From assembly GCA_905221605.1 (NCBI GenBank), contig CAJNDS010000100.1, forward strand, positions 1 through 64,000: a DNA stretch of 64,000 bases, given 5' to 3'. Below are positions 46,598 to 58,692 of this stretch, in pieces. The notes under the pieces are model-generated. The model was not told where the DNA came from. It saw only the letters and a program-made list of their open reading frames with translations, and did no database searches. Both the position numbers and the translations under genes were made by a program. The DNA comes from Symbiodinium natans (taxonomy: Eukaryota; Sar; Dinophyceae; Suessiales; Symbiodiniaceae). The stretch's first letter is position 1. Every line of letters begins with the position of its first letter.

Positions 46598-49397
46598 CAC
46601 CTCATGAAGAATGGCGATGCATGATCAACATGTCATACTACTGGAAAACAAGCAGAGGTGAGATTGAAAAGGACTTCAAAAGGGAAAGGTGCCTGTGTGC
46701 ACTACCGTGATGTCTCGATCACCGGGCGACAGGGGAAAGTACACATATGCCTTGGCCTGTGTATTTTTCTTGGATCCAGCCCTCCCGTTTGGCCGTACGG
46801 TTGATGGCTTAGCAAGTTAGCAAGCTGATAAGACTGCCTCTACCATGCCAGGGTACGTGAAGGGACCAACCTCCCTGTCTGACATCACGGTGATTCTAGA
46901 TACAACATGCCAACACTCATCTCACCATGGTGAAGCTTTCACATGTGGATGGTCTTCGCAATCTTGGACTCTAGCGGCTTGTGAAAAGGTTCAAGTGGAA
47001 GACTTCTTCTGGCAGTGCTTAGCTATAGAAGTTTTCGCACAGACCGGGCACGGAGGTGTCGTTCGGTTTCTAGGCAATCAATCCCCCCCAAGCCCCCGCA
47101 CCACAGAAGAGGATCAAACCTTCCGTGGAACTCTGAAACCCCCCACATCCGACGTTTCGTGGGAGTCTTTCATTCGTCTTTCCTAGTTGCCAGGTACTCT
47201 CGGTGCTTATAGAGATCTGCGCCAGACTTATGCGATCTAGAGCCCAAAGCATAGTTACGGGGAATGGGGACAGATTCGTTCTATATCCTTGTTCCATGGC
47301 TGCCAATTAGGATCCCTTGCGCTTCGCCCTTGCGCCAACCTTGCGCGGGCTTGCGCGCGAGGTTTTCGCAAGTACTAGTAGATGGAGGGTCAACTTAAAG
47401 TTTTGAATAAACATCACCAAGAGATAGCTTGCGCAGAGCTTGCGTTCGCCCTTGCGCGAGCTTGCGCGTGCTCGAGAGGTGTGCACGTTCTATCACGACC
47501 GACATTTTCCCTAATCGACGGGCTAAGTATCTCACAAGAACCCGCCAAAAAGAACAACCCTCAGATCTTGGCAACAGGAAAGAATGAAATGAGGGAACCT
47601 GCAGTACTCTCAAGAAGATTCGGCTTCTGATGGTCCTGAGTCCTGATTTCGCGAGTCTTGCATGTAGAAGCAGGGACAGGCTAAACCAAGCAAGCGTCTT
47701 CTCATCTGGCCAGATTTTGGCAGCAAATCGTAAACAGTAAACAATCAAATGCCACCCCACCCCCCCTGCCCCCCACCCCCAGCTCTCCCCTTTCCGAAAT
47801 ATGCAAAACTGCGAGACGAGGAGACTGGGAAACCCGGCTGCCCGCTTGATGGGAGCTCGTGCCATGCAGTAGTTGGAATCAAACTTCTCCTGGTCATGGC
47901 TAGCTTAGGAGCGTTCAGGGCTTGACTGCGTCGGGCTTCATTTGGGAGGTGTCATGGAACCAGAAGGATTCTGAAACAAGCAGTGGTCCCCCTCTCACTT
48001 CCGCGGCAGCTGTGACATCTATTTGCCACATGGGCCCTACTGACGAAACAAGCAGTTTATAGATGAAACGACAGAACCCTAACCCCCCGCAACGCCCCTC
48101 AGGGAAACTCCGTGAGCCTCCAGCCATGCAAACCGCTGTAGCTCTGAAAAACCTCCCTGGATCCAACCCACTATGTCTAAAAGCCCTACAACATACACAG
48201 CCCCAAATCCGTAATCCCCGTAGTGCGAAACAGCTCCCACAGAGCGGCCTTAATGTAGCGCCCATGGTGACTGAAGCGACTGGAGCGACCATCGCCAAGC
48301 TCGAGCACACGGATCTGCAAGGCTGTCTTGTTGGTGGTGTGGCGGGGGTGATTGAGAACAAGGATGTTTTAATTCTTGCAGGGGGGACGGGGGCTGAGGG
48401 GGCTTTTGAGTTTCTCAGACTTAAGGGTGTCCTTGACTCAGGATCCAGAATCGAGTACGTATAGGGCTTCTTAGCATTCAAGCTTGGGCTTGGGAGAATC
48501 CAGCCACGCGGGTCAGGAGAAAAAAACCGGCAGTCCAAACTTGAGGACGAATCTGCAACATCAGCTCAGGCACCCAAAGCGGGGGTGCGGCAATGTGCTA
48601 TAAACCTCGTAAACGTCCCGGACCCTGACAGTTGTGCTTCTGGGGCTCCAGGCCCTCTCTCTCAGGGGAGCACGGGGATCCTTCAGCAGCGAGGCACATG
48701 GAGGATCGCACCCTGATTCTCTGAGACCCGAACCCCAAACCCCCCAGATCCTCCCCAAAATCCGCCACCTAGACTCAAGCTGACTCAAGCTTCGGTCTCT
48801 GAAACTTCTATCGACCCAAAGCCCTCCTCCCGCGTGGCAAACGCGCTTTACAACGGACGCCCACTTCGAAGCTCAGGTTACTTGCCTGAACGCCCACTTC
48901 ACAACCACACAGGGATGTTACAAAAAAGCACTCAGGCCGGGACGTACTTGATGTCGCCTTAGCAGGCGTCGGCGTCTACCACCGTTGCCCCATGCACACC
49001 CAGAGCTACGCCAAATGTCAACGGTCCTTGTTTTTTTTCTGGGGACCTGAACCCTTTTCCGCAACCCCCCCCCGGCCCCTTCCTCACGGTGGGTTTAGGG
49101 CTTATATAGCATCAGACTTTAAGCTTGGGTTTAAGGCATCCCTTCTTTCCATGGTGGGTTTAGGGTTGAGGGTTAAAGGTTTAGGGTTGGGTTGAGGGTT
49201 TAAGGTTTAGGGTTGGGTTGAGGGTTTAAGTTCAGCCATTTAAGCGTTTAGGGTTTAAGGTTTAGGGTCGGGAGGGGGTATTCCATGGGGGGGAGGACAC
49301 CCCGGGCTGGGGAACCCTGATGCCCCGCCAGATATCCAGTCTGACTGTGGCCCATACAAGACCTCAGATAAGGTCTGAAGAGTTGATCCTTGGAACC
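46598..49397. other. Intergenic, no gene called
   Basis: Frames on both strands at 46845-47306 and 47915-48538 are of chance length. Degenerate TTTAGGG runs occupy 49156-49268. Confidence 0.4.
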
Positions 49398-49521
49398 CAT
49401 AATCTACTTATTATTTGCTTAAAGAACCCCAAAAGAATAAAAAATGATAATCCCTATATTCTCCTTGTAAGGAAGAATATGTTTTGGGGGGTTCTTAAGC
49501 CATTAGTAATAAGCATTATCA
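49398..49521. mobile_element. AT-rich MITE-like inverted-repeat element
   Basis: Left arm (49398-49436) contains CTTATTATTTGCTTAAAGAA then CCCCAAAA; the reverse complement of the right arm (49480-49521) contains CTTATTACTAATGGCTTAAG then AACCCCCCAAAA. The arms, about 40 bp, match at most positions and enclose a 45-bp AT-rich loop. It stands out from its GC-richer neighbourhood. No coding capacity. Confidence 0.6.
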
Positions 49522-52500
49522 GAACATTAATGAATTAAATTAGAAGGACAGTATTCTCAGGGCGTGGATTCCAAACCCTGACACTGCTACAGCCCCAAAG
49601 ACACCAAACCCTGAAATCCAAAAAGGAACCAAAACCAGCTACAACGTTACCACCCGAAAGCACCCCAACCGCTCCCAAGACTTACTTCGTAATGAAAGCC
49701 GTGAGGCAGATCCCCCAAAACGCTACGGAGGTCGACCCAGGGCCAGCCTCGGTTTCAGGTTCGGAGCAGTGGTTTAGGGGTTCAGGGGCAGTTTAGGGTT
49801 TAGGGTTTAGAGGTTAGGGTGGGGCTTTTGGGGGTTTAGGCAGGGCAGGACTAGTTGAAGCCAATACCGCGAACTCATCAAGTGATGAGTCGTCGGGAAG
49901 GGACGGTGTTGCTTCGGAACATGTCCAAAACAGCAGGCAAAAACAACCACCCGCGGCCGAGAGAGAAAGAGAGGCAGCGACCCACGTCCGACACCCGGTG
50001 ATGCAGGATGCGTCCATCCCGACAACGAGGCAGAGCTCGCCGGCCGTGGACGCGGCGTAAACTCCCTATAGAGCTCAACACCCGCAATGAGCCCAGCCTG
50101 ATCCCAGCCTGAGCTGTGAAGACCCCCGAACCATACAACCTAGCGTGCCGAAAGCTTAGACCCTGTAAACCCTAAACCCTGAATCTTAATTAGACCACCT
50201 AAATCCTGAACCCTAAGAAGCCCCATAGGCTCCTGACAAGCTTGCGATCCCCACCACTGCCGCCGACGTCGGAATCGACGTCCTTGCCCACACCGGGCCT
50301 GCAACTCACAACAAGCCACCTAAACTAGCAAGAGAAAAAATGTGTACCATTCCCTTTTGAGTTTCATTTCCCCAGGGCGACCGTCGTACTCAGGAGTATG
50401 AACGGCGCGCGCTGAATTTAGGCTTGGTGCTTTGGGGGCGCTGAGGTTTAGGGTTTAGGGTTTAGGGTTTTGGGGGCCTCAGGGTATACTTGTGAGCAAG
50501 GTGCCATTCTTGTTGTTCGCGGCTTAGGGTCTTTTTTGCTTTCGCAGAGCCCCACAGACCTGCACCAAGTCCTAGCCAAAGGCACCGCAACAGCAAGCTG
50601 GCTGCTGACTGGAGTGAGCGTTTGTTCAGCCACGCTGGGGGGCTAGGAGGTCATCCTACTAAGGGACCCTAAGAGACTGTGCAAAAGGCGTTGCAAACAA
50701 ACCATAACAGGCTTGAGGGCTTTGAAGGTTTGGGAGGGGGCTTCAGGTTGTGGGGTTGCGGATCAGATGCTGAGAGTCTTGGTTGCTTAACCGAGATTCG
50801 GGCCGAAGCAAAGCCCAGCCAATCCCTAGCACTCTAAGCTGTAAACCCGCCAACCAGAAGTCGGGCCCAGGCAGAAAATCACTGTCTGCAGGTAGCCCCC
50901 GACCTGAGCTGTGAAGGAATTGCTCTGGGGCCTGACCTTTATACGCTCCTTGAACCCAGCTCGTTGGAGAAGTCTTGAAGCTGCCGGTCAACATTCGCCA
51001 GTTCTAGGTTTTAGGGCCCCTACGGTTTGTGTCAGGGTTTCTTGTGTAGGCCTATAAGGAGGAAGGCCGAGGTTGGCAAACCTTCGGGATTCTTGGCCAT
51101 CGTTTCCATTGACAGGCTCCTGAATCACTGAACAGCCTGAGCGCAAGATCCTCCAGCCGGTCGAACAAATAGCAGCAACTTCGGGAGCTCTTTATGTTCT
51201 GCTGAAAAATCTGCCCCATCTAGGGCGAACTTCCAGAAAGAGCACCACAGGGGCCCCGGCATGAGAAGATGGATCTCATGTCCTGAGTGGCTCGCAGGGT
51301 GCATTCAGGGCACAGGAAACTGAGCGAGAAAAGTAGTTTTCGCAGGCATGCGCGGCTCGCAGCTTTCAAGTAGATCCCATTGCCACCTCAAGGCGAGTGG
51401 AGATCACCGAGCTGTTTGATTCCGACACTCTTCACGGGCTCAATTTGTGCTGAGCATTTCAAACCGCCTCAGGCCCTAGTCCAGATGAACACGGGAGGAC
51501 CGAGAGGGGTTGGGGGGAGGGATCCGACTCCAACAGCGGTGCCGATGCTCTTGACTGGAGGGCGTAGGTTTGCTTGGGTCCTAGTCTGGGCTTCAGGTTC
51601 TATGTAGTGACCTAGAACCAGGATCCCGAAACCAACACGCGATTTTGAAGGGGCCCGAGCGACTAGCCTCAAAGTTCAGAATGGGGCGGAACACAAAGTG
51701 CACGATGCAAGAAGCCACATGCCACACATCACACTAAGGACCCTGCGGCAGCGTCAAAATCGGCAGCCGGCCCATGCTTAGCATGAGGTGGCCATACCAG
51801 CAGAACGCTTCGTGTGCAGACTTATGTACGGGGGCTTGGGGGTCTTAAAGGTTGAGTGTCTTTTTCGCTTGGAGTTGGGTTCTTAGGGTTTGGCTTTGCT
51901 GGCTGGGGTTTGATGGTGCTTCACAGCTTGCCCAGAATGGCACATGTGGAGCCGAGCTGTCCAATGTTGTGGAAGAAGCGCCTTCCGAATTTCCTACCTG
52001 GCAAACAAAATTGAGGCGCGTGCAATTGTTCCATACTTCCGGCACGCTTATGGGTTACCTGTATCATCAAACCCTAAACCCTATAAACCCTAAACCCTAA
52101 ACCCTAAACGTCTTGCAAGAAGAACCCTCTCTAGAATGGACCGCAGCTTGAAACCTAACTCTGTATTGAGCAAGTGTCACCTGCTCTGCAACTCCAACCT
52201 CAATCCCAACCCTAAACGGCCCTGAACCCAAAACCCAAAACCTCCCAAAAGAGTTGACTTAAAATCCCACCCCTTGCGGATCCCATTCTTGGGGGTCATG
52301 TGGCCCCGAAGGCTTTCGGAAGGAAGTTGCTGATATGAGAGGTGGCTCTGTACACCAAATAGAACCATAAACACCCTCAACCCAAAACCGTAAACCCTAA
52401 ACCCTAAACCCGAACCTTCTACCCCATAATGCCCGACGAGCCCGAAATCCGAATCGCTCCCCAGCCCCCTTTTCCCTTCCATGGATGGGCTTTGTCGACA

Positions 52501-52839
52501 TTTACCAGGGGCTTTCTGGGAACTCTGAACCCCTTGGGGTTTTCTGTTTTCGGGGGTTTGCGAAGTTGAAGACTCATGGGCTATCCAGATCTCAGAGACT
52601 GAGAAGCTTACAAAGAAAAGTGTAGTAATGGGCAGCTCTGGGGCCTTGCTGAGATTCTGAACTGGTTGCGGGGTTCGGCCGCCAGGAAAGTCTCGACATC
52701 AAGGGGCACGCGGCAATATCGGGGAGAGGTTTTCCAATAAACCAACCCGGTTGCTCTGCTTTCGCAGGAGCAAGCTCCAAACCCTCAAGGTCTCAACCCA
52801 CACTTAGCGTCCCTAGCCTCAGACACCAAGTCATCAGAA
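49522..52839. other. Intergenic, no gene called
   Basis: Short TTTAGGG runs at 49795-49812 and 50444-50472, CCCTAAA runs at 52072-52108. A plus-strand segment at 51930-52066 reads somewhat like an exon (NGTCGAELSNVVEEAPSEFP) after GTGCTTCACAG, but too short to call. Confidence 0.4.
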
Positions 52840-54721
52840 CTAGAAAAACCACCGCAAGAAGGCTGTGATCTGCGTCACAAGACCTGTTTCCGCGTGTTGG
52901 GCCCTGCTATGGTCCTGTGTGGAACTAGAGTACACGGCTGCTTCATGAGCGACCACACCAGATTCACTTGATTGCCTATGGCAGGTAGAATGGTTGATGT
53001 GTGCGTCTTCCCATCGGCGCACACGCTGAAATAGTGCCTCCTGTGACATTGATGAGCGCCATGCCTTCAGCTGCAGGTAGTCCTTGCGTGCATCTTCCAT
53101 CTTTGCTCGCAAGGGTCCGACACACACGTAGTTACGACATCTCAGTTTGCCCGCAAAACCATGTTTCAAGCGGCGGACACCGTTCACAACAGGTTGTGCA
53201 AGACAAAAAACGTCCTTCCCCTTCCTCTTGCCGTGCAACTGGAAATACCCATAAGGACGGAAACTTTTCAAACTCCTCTCAACCCCTTCCGCACCTTCGA
53301 TCTCAATGGCACCCGGGTGGCTCCTAACGTACTCCACAAGTTGCTCACGCGTGGCGGTGCCACCCAAGGCAAGCATTGCCGACTCAAACGTTGTTTTCTT
53401 CGTGCCTTTAGGCACCTGGCGCTTGTGACAGGGCATGCGACGTGAAATCAGGACACCGTCTGGGGCATTTGAGTCGCATTGCAACAGGTCGTTGATAGCC
53501 TGCTGTATGGCCAACCATTGGGGAGCTGAGGCTGCGCAGCGAATTTCTCCACCTCGCTCTTCGAACCTGCGGATTGTTGACTGCAAATACTCCAAGATGT
53601 GCCTGATGTTACTGAGCTCAAACTTGCGAGCACGCCAAGCATGCAAAGACTTAAGGAGCAAAGTTCGGACATGACGTGGTAGATCCGAGGACAGAGGTTG
53701 CAGCTTCGCAGAGGCCTTTATTGGCTCCCTTCTACCAGGTTCATCCTGTGTCGACTGGTGGGGCATCGGCAGAGCAGCTGCAAGCTGGCACAGCACTTCG
53801 GAAAGCTCGGCTTGGCTGATGTTTCTGGAATCACCCATGGCGATGGTTTCAGTACCTCGTACGGACTGTAGCTTTTCCTCCTCCTTCATGCTTGTCCATG
53901 TGTTGACCTCCCGAAGCAATTGCTGCATAGCTGCGCTCGGACATTCGCAAAGGTCATCCCCATCTCCTAGCCCAGCACTGGGCGGGGCACCCTCTGACGA
54001 GCTCGCCACTGGAGCTTCTCTCGGATGACCCTGCTGGTCGAAACGACAGCCGCGCAGCTTCTTCAAGCTGCAAATCAGTTTGGTTCTGGCTCGCTCCCAA
54101 CCGCGATCCTCCTCGCACCAGCTGCACGTCTTATGGAGAGCCTCCAGAGACGTTTGTGCCTTTGGCAGAACTTTTCGCAAGCGAGAAGGCAACATGCCGT
54201 CCCCAAGCTTGGCTAAGAGCTGAGTTAACAACTTCATGACTGAGATGCTTGGCACATAATCCGGGGGGGCATAGGCAATCCATGCCGCAACGTGAGCGGC
54301 ATGCTGCTGCGCTTCTCTTGCTCCGAAGCCATCTGCCACCCGGGCAAATCTGCGCACAACGACGGACTTCTTCACATGGCTGTGAAACTTGGCAGCCAGG
54401 AGGCGCAGCTGCATCCTGAGGTCCACAGACGGTCTTCGAACGGATTTACTCTGAATGGATTGCGCGCAAGGCCTGCAGCTAGCAGACTAATGCATGTCAG
54501 CTTCTTCTCTATCTCGTGTACAAGAAAATGAGCAGCTCAAGGGACACAGATCAAGCAACAACATCAGTAGTGCCTGCTGATGGCTTTGGATTCTGGTGTT
54601 AGACCTATGCTTGTGAAAGAAAAACAGCCCATGTTCGTGAACATGGCCTTCCATGTCTAGCTACCTTGGACCCAGGCCGTTTGCGAGTCCCGTCCGAGCT
54701 TTTTCCCTCTCGCCGCGCCAT
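52840..54721 (-). CDS. Unknown basic protein with putative winged-helix domain; two-exon model
   Basis: The main exon (52840-54450) is a single long frame. I propose a first exon at 54665-54721: ATG at 54719-54721, 19 codons (MARREGKSSDGTRKRPGSK), a GT donor after GTCCAAG, and an acceptor ATCCATTCAG at 54451. The 214-bp intron joins in phase 0 to SKSVRRPSVDLRMQLRLL, giving 555 residues with a very basic N-terminus, suggesting nuclear location. Residues about 372-437 (TFESAMLALGGTATREQLVE to GYFQLHGKRKGKDVFCLA) look like a winged-helix fold. Residues 457-480 carry NYVCVGPLRAKMEDARKDYL, similar in style to the GPxR...A..D...L tails of dinoflagellate AP2-like proteins. Residues 160-290 are helical and charged. 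If the first exon is wrong, the first in-frame ATG is at 54412-54414 (524 residues). DNA binding is inference; no family was recognised. Confidence 0.75.
54451..54664 (-). other. Proposed 214-bp intron of the winged-helix gene
   Basis: On the minus strand it begins GTAGCTAG and ends CAATCCATTCAG. Joining the flanks keeps the frame and extends the basic N-terminus. The downstream frame is open back to 54486 but contains no ATG before 54414, which supports a start in an upstream exon. Confidence 0.5.
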
Positions 54722-56934
54722 AGCTCGTGAAACGATTCAGCTACACCAAAGCCTCGAAGAAAAGACTCACAATAGCGAACTGACCTGCCTCTCGATTCAC
54801 TGACCCATTTGGGATTTGGGTTTTTCTGGTTCGGAAACCAAAGAACTGTCAACCCTCAAACACACAATGACAAACCATTTTCCCCTAAGTCCGAAGCTTG
54901 TAACGAAATGGCGATGGCTCACTTCGGTGGTGTCTGAGCTGGACCCGGCGCATCGTCCAGGAAGAGGTAGCACTGCAGGCGGCTCGACCACTTCTTCAAG
55001 GATCTCCGGGCTTGGGGAGCTGCAAGGGCTGGAGCTTCAGGCTGTAGGGGTAGTGTTGTAAACTGTACCTAACTAAAGACTATTACATGCAATTCCTTCA
55101 TGCTCTGAAAGATCAATAAAGAATGTCGTATGTAGCCTCATACCTATCTGTACATGAACAGCTAAGAAGCTCTCACTGCTGTACACCCTCAAAAAATGGA
55201 GCCTTACACTTGCAAAGTTGTCCTCATGTCTATATATAGATACGAAACACCCGGATTAGCAGCGCTGCCCTGGAGGCCCAAAGCTGCACAAGTGTGATTT
55301 TTTTGTCCGGCAAGCCGTCGCTGCTGCCCGTCGCTGCATCGCGCAATGCGCAGTGCTTGGCGCTGCAAGAGTTTGTGCTGACGTGACAAGCCTGGGGGGG
55401 GGGGGGGGGGTTGAGGCTTATGGTTTCACAGTCAAAAGCCCCTTGCCGGCACAACTGGGCTAGCTACATCCAAACACGTATTGTAGTGACGCTGGAAACC
55501 TAAGCGCTTTTCGATGATGTCCGTGGAGTCGACTTAGGCAACAAGCTTTCAACTTGGTAAACAAAGAAGAGCACGTGTCGAGGCTGACAACCTTCTCGAA
55601 GTTTGCTGCCTAGATTGCTCAGATATTTGCATCATCAGCCCAACGTGCTTTCTTCAAACATATAATTATAGCATACTCAAGCGATGGTGGTGGCGGCGGC
55701 GGCGGTGGGGGCGGCGGCGGGTGGTGATTAGTGGGTGATGCTGCGCGTGATGGCCATTCGCTGTTTCAAGAGCTCTTTGGACCCTTCCATTGCTACCAAC
55801 TTTCAGCTGTGTTTTGCATGGTCTATAGCCCCAGAGCAATCGGGCACAGCCGTCAGCCCGTCAGCCCTCTCTCGAGGTCTCTCGATGCATGAGCGTGCAA
55901 GGCCAGGAGAGGTGCTGAAAACCCGGGGTCGCCCAAGGCGCGGTCGAGGTTAGAGTCTCCTAGTACAAGAAGTTTGGACACAATCTCTCTATTCTACTTT
56001 GCAGCATGTCATGCTGTGAGAGCTGTGTTTTTGATGACATTTCAATCGTGCCAACATGGTAACACCAGAAGCCTTGAAACGACACGCCGCGGTGTCGCGA
56101 TGTTTCTGTGGAGACTACTCGTGGGCTCGTCGGTGCTAGGCGACCGCACTTGGGGTTCTCCCAGCCTCTCAGCCTCTATGTCCCTCTTGTCTTTCGGCTT
56201 CGCGTGCAAGATCGTGCAAGAGTCAGCAGAATGGATCCGTGGTCTCATTTGGGCATGTTGACCTTCTGCCACGAGGTCTTGCACTTCTGACAGGGTTTCG
56301 TCATGGCAAGAATCTAGGGTGTCCGTCTCTGGCCTTGAATCTTCACATTGGCCGAGGCGCTCTGTGCGGCCGGCATAAGTCGAAGACTCACCAGGGATCT
56401 TGGAACTTCATTTCAACTTCATGTGCGTACGTTTTCTAGGCCAGCTGCAAGTGCGAGTTGCAGAACACAAGCTCCCAAGGTTCCAAAAGGCGTGCACGTG
56501 GATTGCTTGTGGATGAGGGTGCAACCAAGCTTCCTTCCTCAGCTACTTGGCTGCACCTGAAACCTGTCTCTAAAGGTTTCGTGTGTCACCCTTAACCCGA
56601 TGTAATCTGATGTGGCAAGCTGCGGTCTAAAGCTGCAGCCCTAAGTGGAAGAGTTCTCGGCTCTATGGCGCGGTCGTGGATAATAATTCGCTGGCAGGAT
56701 ATGGCATCTCAGGCTAGATGTCTATAGGCTCTGGTTACAGGACTTAAGCTGGCCTCTTATTGTGCGTGCAAGTGTGATTTCTTGCAGCTCAGCATAGTTC
56801 GCTCTGGCGAGTCCCTGACTGGTCCGGGTGGGTTAAGGCACTATGGCTGTTGCAGGGTATCCTGCAGGGAAAAGGCCATCGGCCACCAAAGCTTTCTGAG
56901 ATTCAACGCCCAGAGGTTCTCAGGAGACCTTACA
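54722..56934. other. Intergenic, no gene called
   Basis: A G tract at 55394-55410 and a GGC/GGT triplet microsatellite at 55680-55730. Frames at 55735-56290 overlap on both strands. Confidence 0.4.
55680..55730 (+). repeat. GGTGGC-type triplet microsatellite
   Basis: Irregular GGT/GGC triplets. Confidence 0.85.
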
Positions 56935-57050
56935 TTGTGATGTTCCCCCTTATACTAACAGTCCTGAATAGGGATTATAGTCCCCCCCCCCCCCCCGTTT
57001 TCCGTTTTCATCCCTATTAAGGAGTGTTAGTGTAAGGGGGAACATCCCAA
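56935..57050. mobile_element. Complete MITE-like element with long terminal inverted repeats
   Basis: A 116-bp element. The left arm, starting TTGTGATGTTCCCCCTTA and running to AATAGGGAT, and the reverse complement of the right arm, starting TTGGGATGTTCCCCCTTA, match over about 40 bp with four differences. The loop holds a 17-base C tract (56981-56997). Related sequences: 14311-14352 (one arm) and 18146-18357 (inner arms with expanded core). No coding capacity; no clear target-site duplication. Confidence 0.8.
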
Positions 57051-58183
57051 ACCATACACCTTAAGCAAGAATTGAACAATTTTGGCCAGAGGGCTACGCT
57101 GAGGGGCGTCGGCTAAACGGTAAAAAACACAAGATGCGTCCCATGTGGACTTTGCACGCCAGAACATACCCAAAACATCGTTCGGACACATGGGTACTAA
57201 ACCCATACTACTTGCTCGCTATGCCCCAAGCCTCATCACCAAACCTGGCTGGACATATGAATCTCTGACAGCTAGGCCCCCCACAGCCACAATGCTGTGA
57301 CCTCCAGTTCACCTTGCCTTGCCTTCTACACGAACAGGGGACCTAGCTGTGCCCGTTAGCGACAGAGAAGAAGAGCCGGAGCCATTCTGACTTCAGGCAG
57401 AGGCTTCAGCATCTGTGCAGTCGCTGTTAGGCCATGTGGCTGTTTCCAGAGATGCTCGGGCAGAGCCACTGCAAAGCAAAATCATGCAGCTTGCGGAGCC
57501 ACAATTAACACGAAGGCTAAGTCGGAGTTTTCACGGGGTTTTCAGTCCCATGAATGCAAAAAAAGCACGATCCTTGCGCCTTAAATGCGCAAGGGGGGAG
57601 GGGAGGTCGAGGGGTTGGGGAGCACGCCCTATCTTAGGGTCATGGAATCTGCCCGGAGAGGTGCTAGTTAGGGTCTAGGCCTATAGGGTCTAGGGTTTAC
57701 TGTTGACCAGGGTTCGAGTGGCTACGAAGCTGAGAATTTCGCCAAGCCTTTGTTGAGTCTTGAGATCTCTCTGTGCAGTATCAAATTCTTCCATCTCCAG
57801 ACTGCAGCCAACATCGCGCCCCGGCAGCATGTTACTTCTGGAGACCGTGTTGCCATGCCATAAACCCTCCAAACCCGCTTCCCCCTATTTCAGTGTAGGG
57901 GTGTGGGGCGTCGTGTTTGACCTTGGCAGCAGCCTGCATGGGGACTCATTCAAACCATGCACACACTCACGTGAAGCATAGGCCTCAGAAGCTTTCGGGT
58001 TTGAGGGTAGGATTGGGGCTCGGCGGGCAGGACCTGGTGGGCACATTGGAGGGCAGGATGGAGCATGGTGGGATTCAGGGCTCTAGGTTTCTCAGACCCT
58101 GAGGGATTCGGTTCTTGGGCTTGGCTACCCCTCACCTGAGTTCAGGCTTTATAGGGCCTTATCGCTTTTGGGCCATGACCCTA
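57051..58183. other. Intergenic, no gene seen
   Basis: Short overlapping frames only. Confidence 0.45.
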
Positions 58184-58234
58184 AACCCCAAACCCTAAAC
58201 CCTAAACCCTAAACCCTAAACCCTAAACCCTAAA
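58184..58234 (-). repeat. Interstitial telomere-type array (CCCTAAA)n
   Basis: About seven units. Confidence 0.9.
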
Positions 58235-58550
58235 CGGAACCGCGGCCTCTCTCCAGCGCTTGCAGTGTCAAGCTATGCCATCCTTCGCCAGCTGCCCTGG
58301 CTCGGAGCGGATTTCTTGACGAAGATGTTCGAACCCAAACTCCGAAGCTTTGCCTTCAGTACTTCCAGGGATTTCTAGTGCTTTGGATGGGCTTTGGTGT
58401 GTAGAATTCAGGGTGCAGGATCATAAATTTTGACAACCACCCATAATATGGGCGTTGGGCCTCCGAGCACAGCAGCGGCCAAGGCGAAGACGACCTCGCC
58501 AAACCCTGAGCCCTGAGAAGCACCTTAAAAACGCGAACTTCTCCCAATAA

Positions 58551-58692
58551 AACCCTAAACGCTAAAGTCTAAACACTAAACCCTAAACCCTTTAACCCTA
58601 TAAACCCTATAAACCCTATAAACCCTATAAACCCTATAAACCCTATAAACCCTATAAACCCTATAAACCCTATAAACCCTAAACCCTACACC
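58551..58692 (-). repeat. Mixed CCCTAAA / CCCTATAAA array
   Basis: Heptamer variants on the left (CGCTAAA, CACTAAA), about ten perfect CCCTATAAA units from about 58598, then CCCTAAA on the right: the nine-base variant is nested inside heptamers. Confidence 0.93.

Noticed and set aside
51930-52066. Exon-like plus-strand stretch after GTGCTTCACAG
   Set aside because: Too short, and the minus strand also shows a donor-like CCAG/GTAGG within it.
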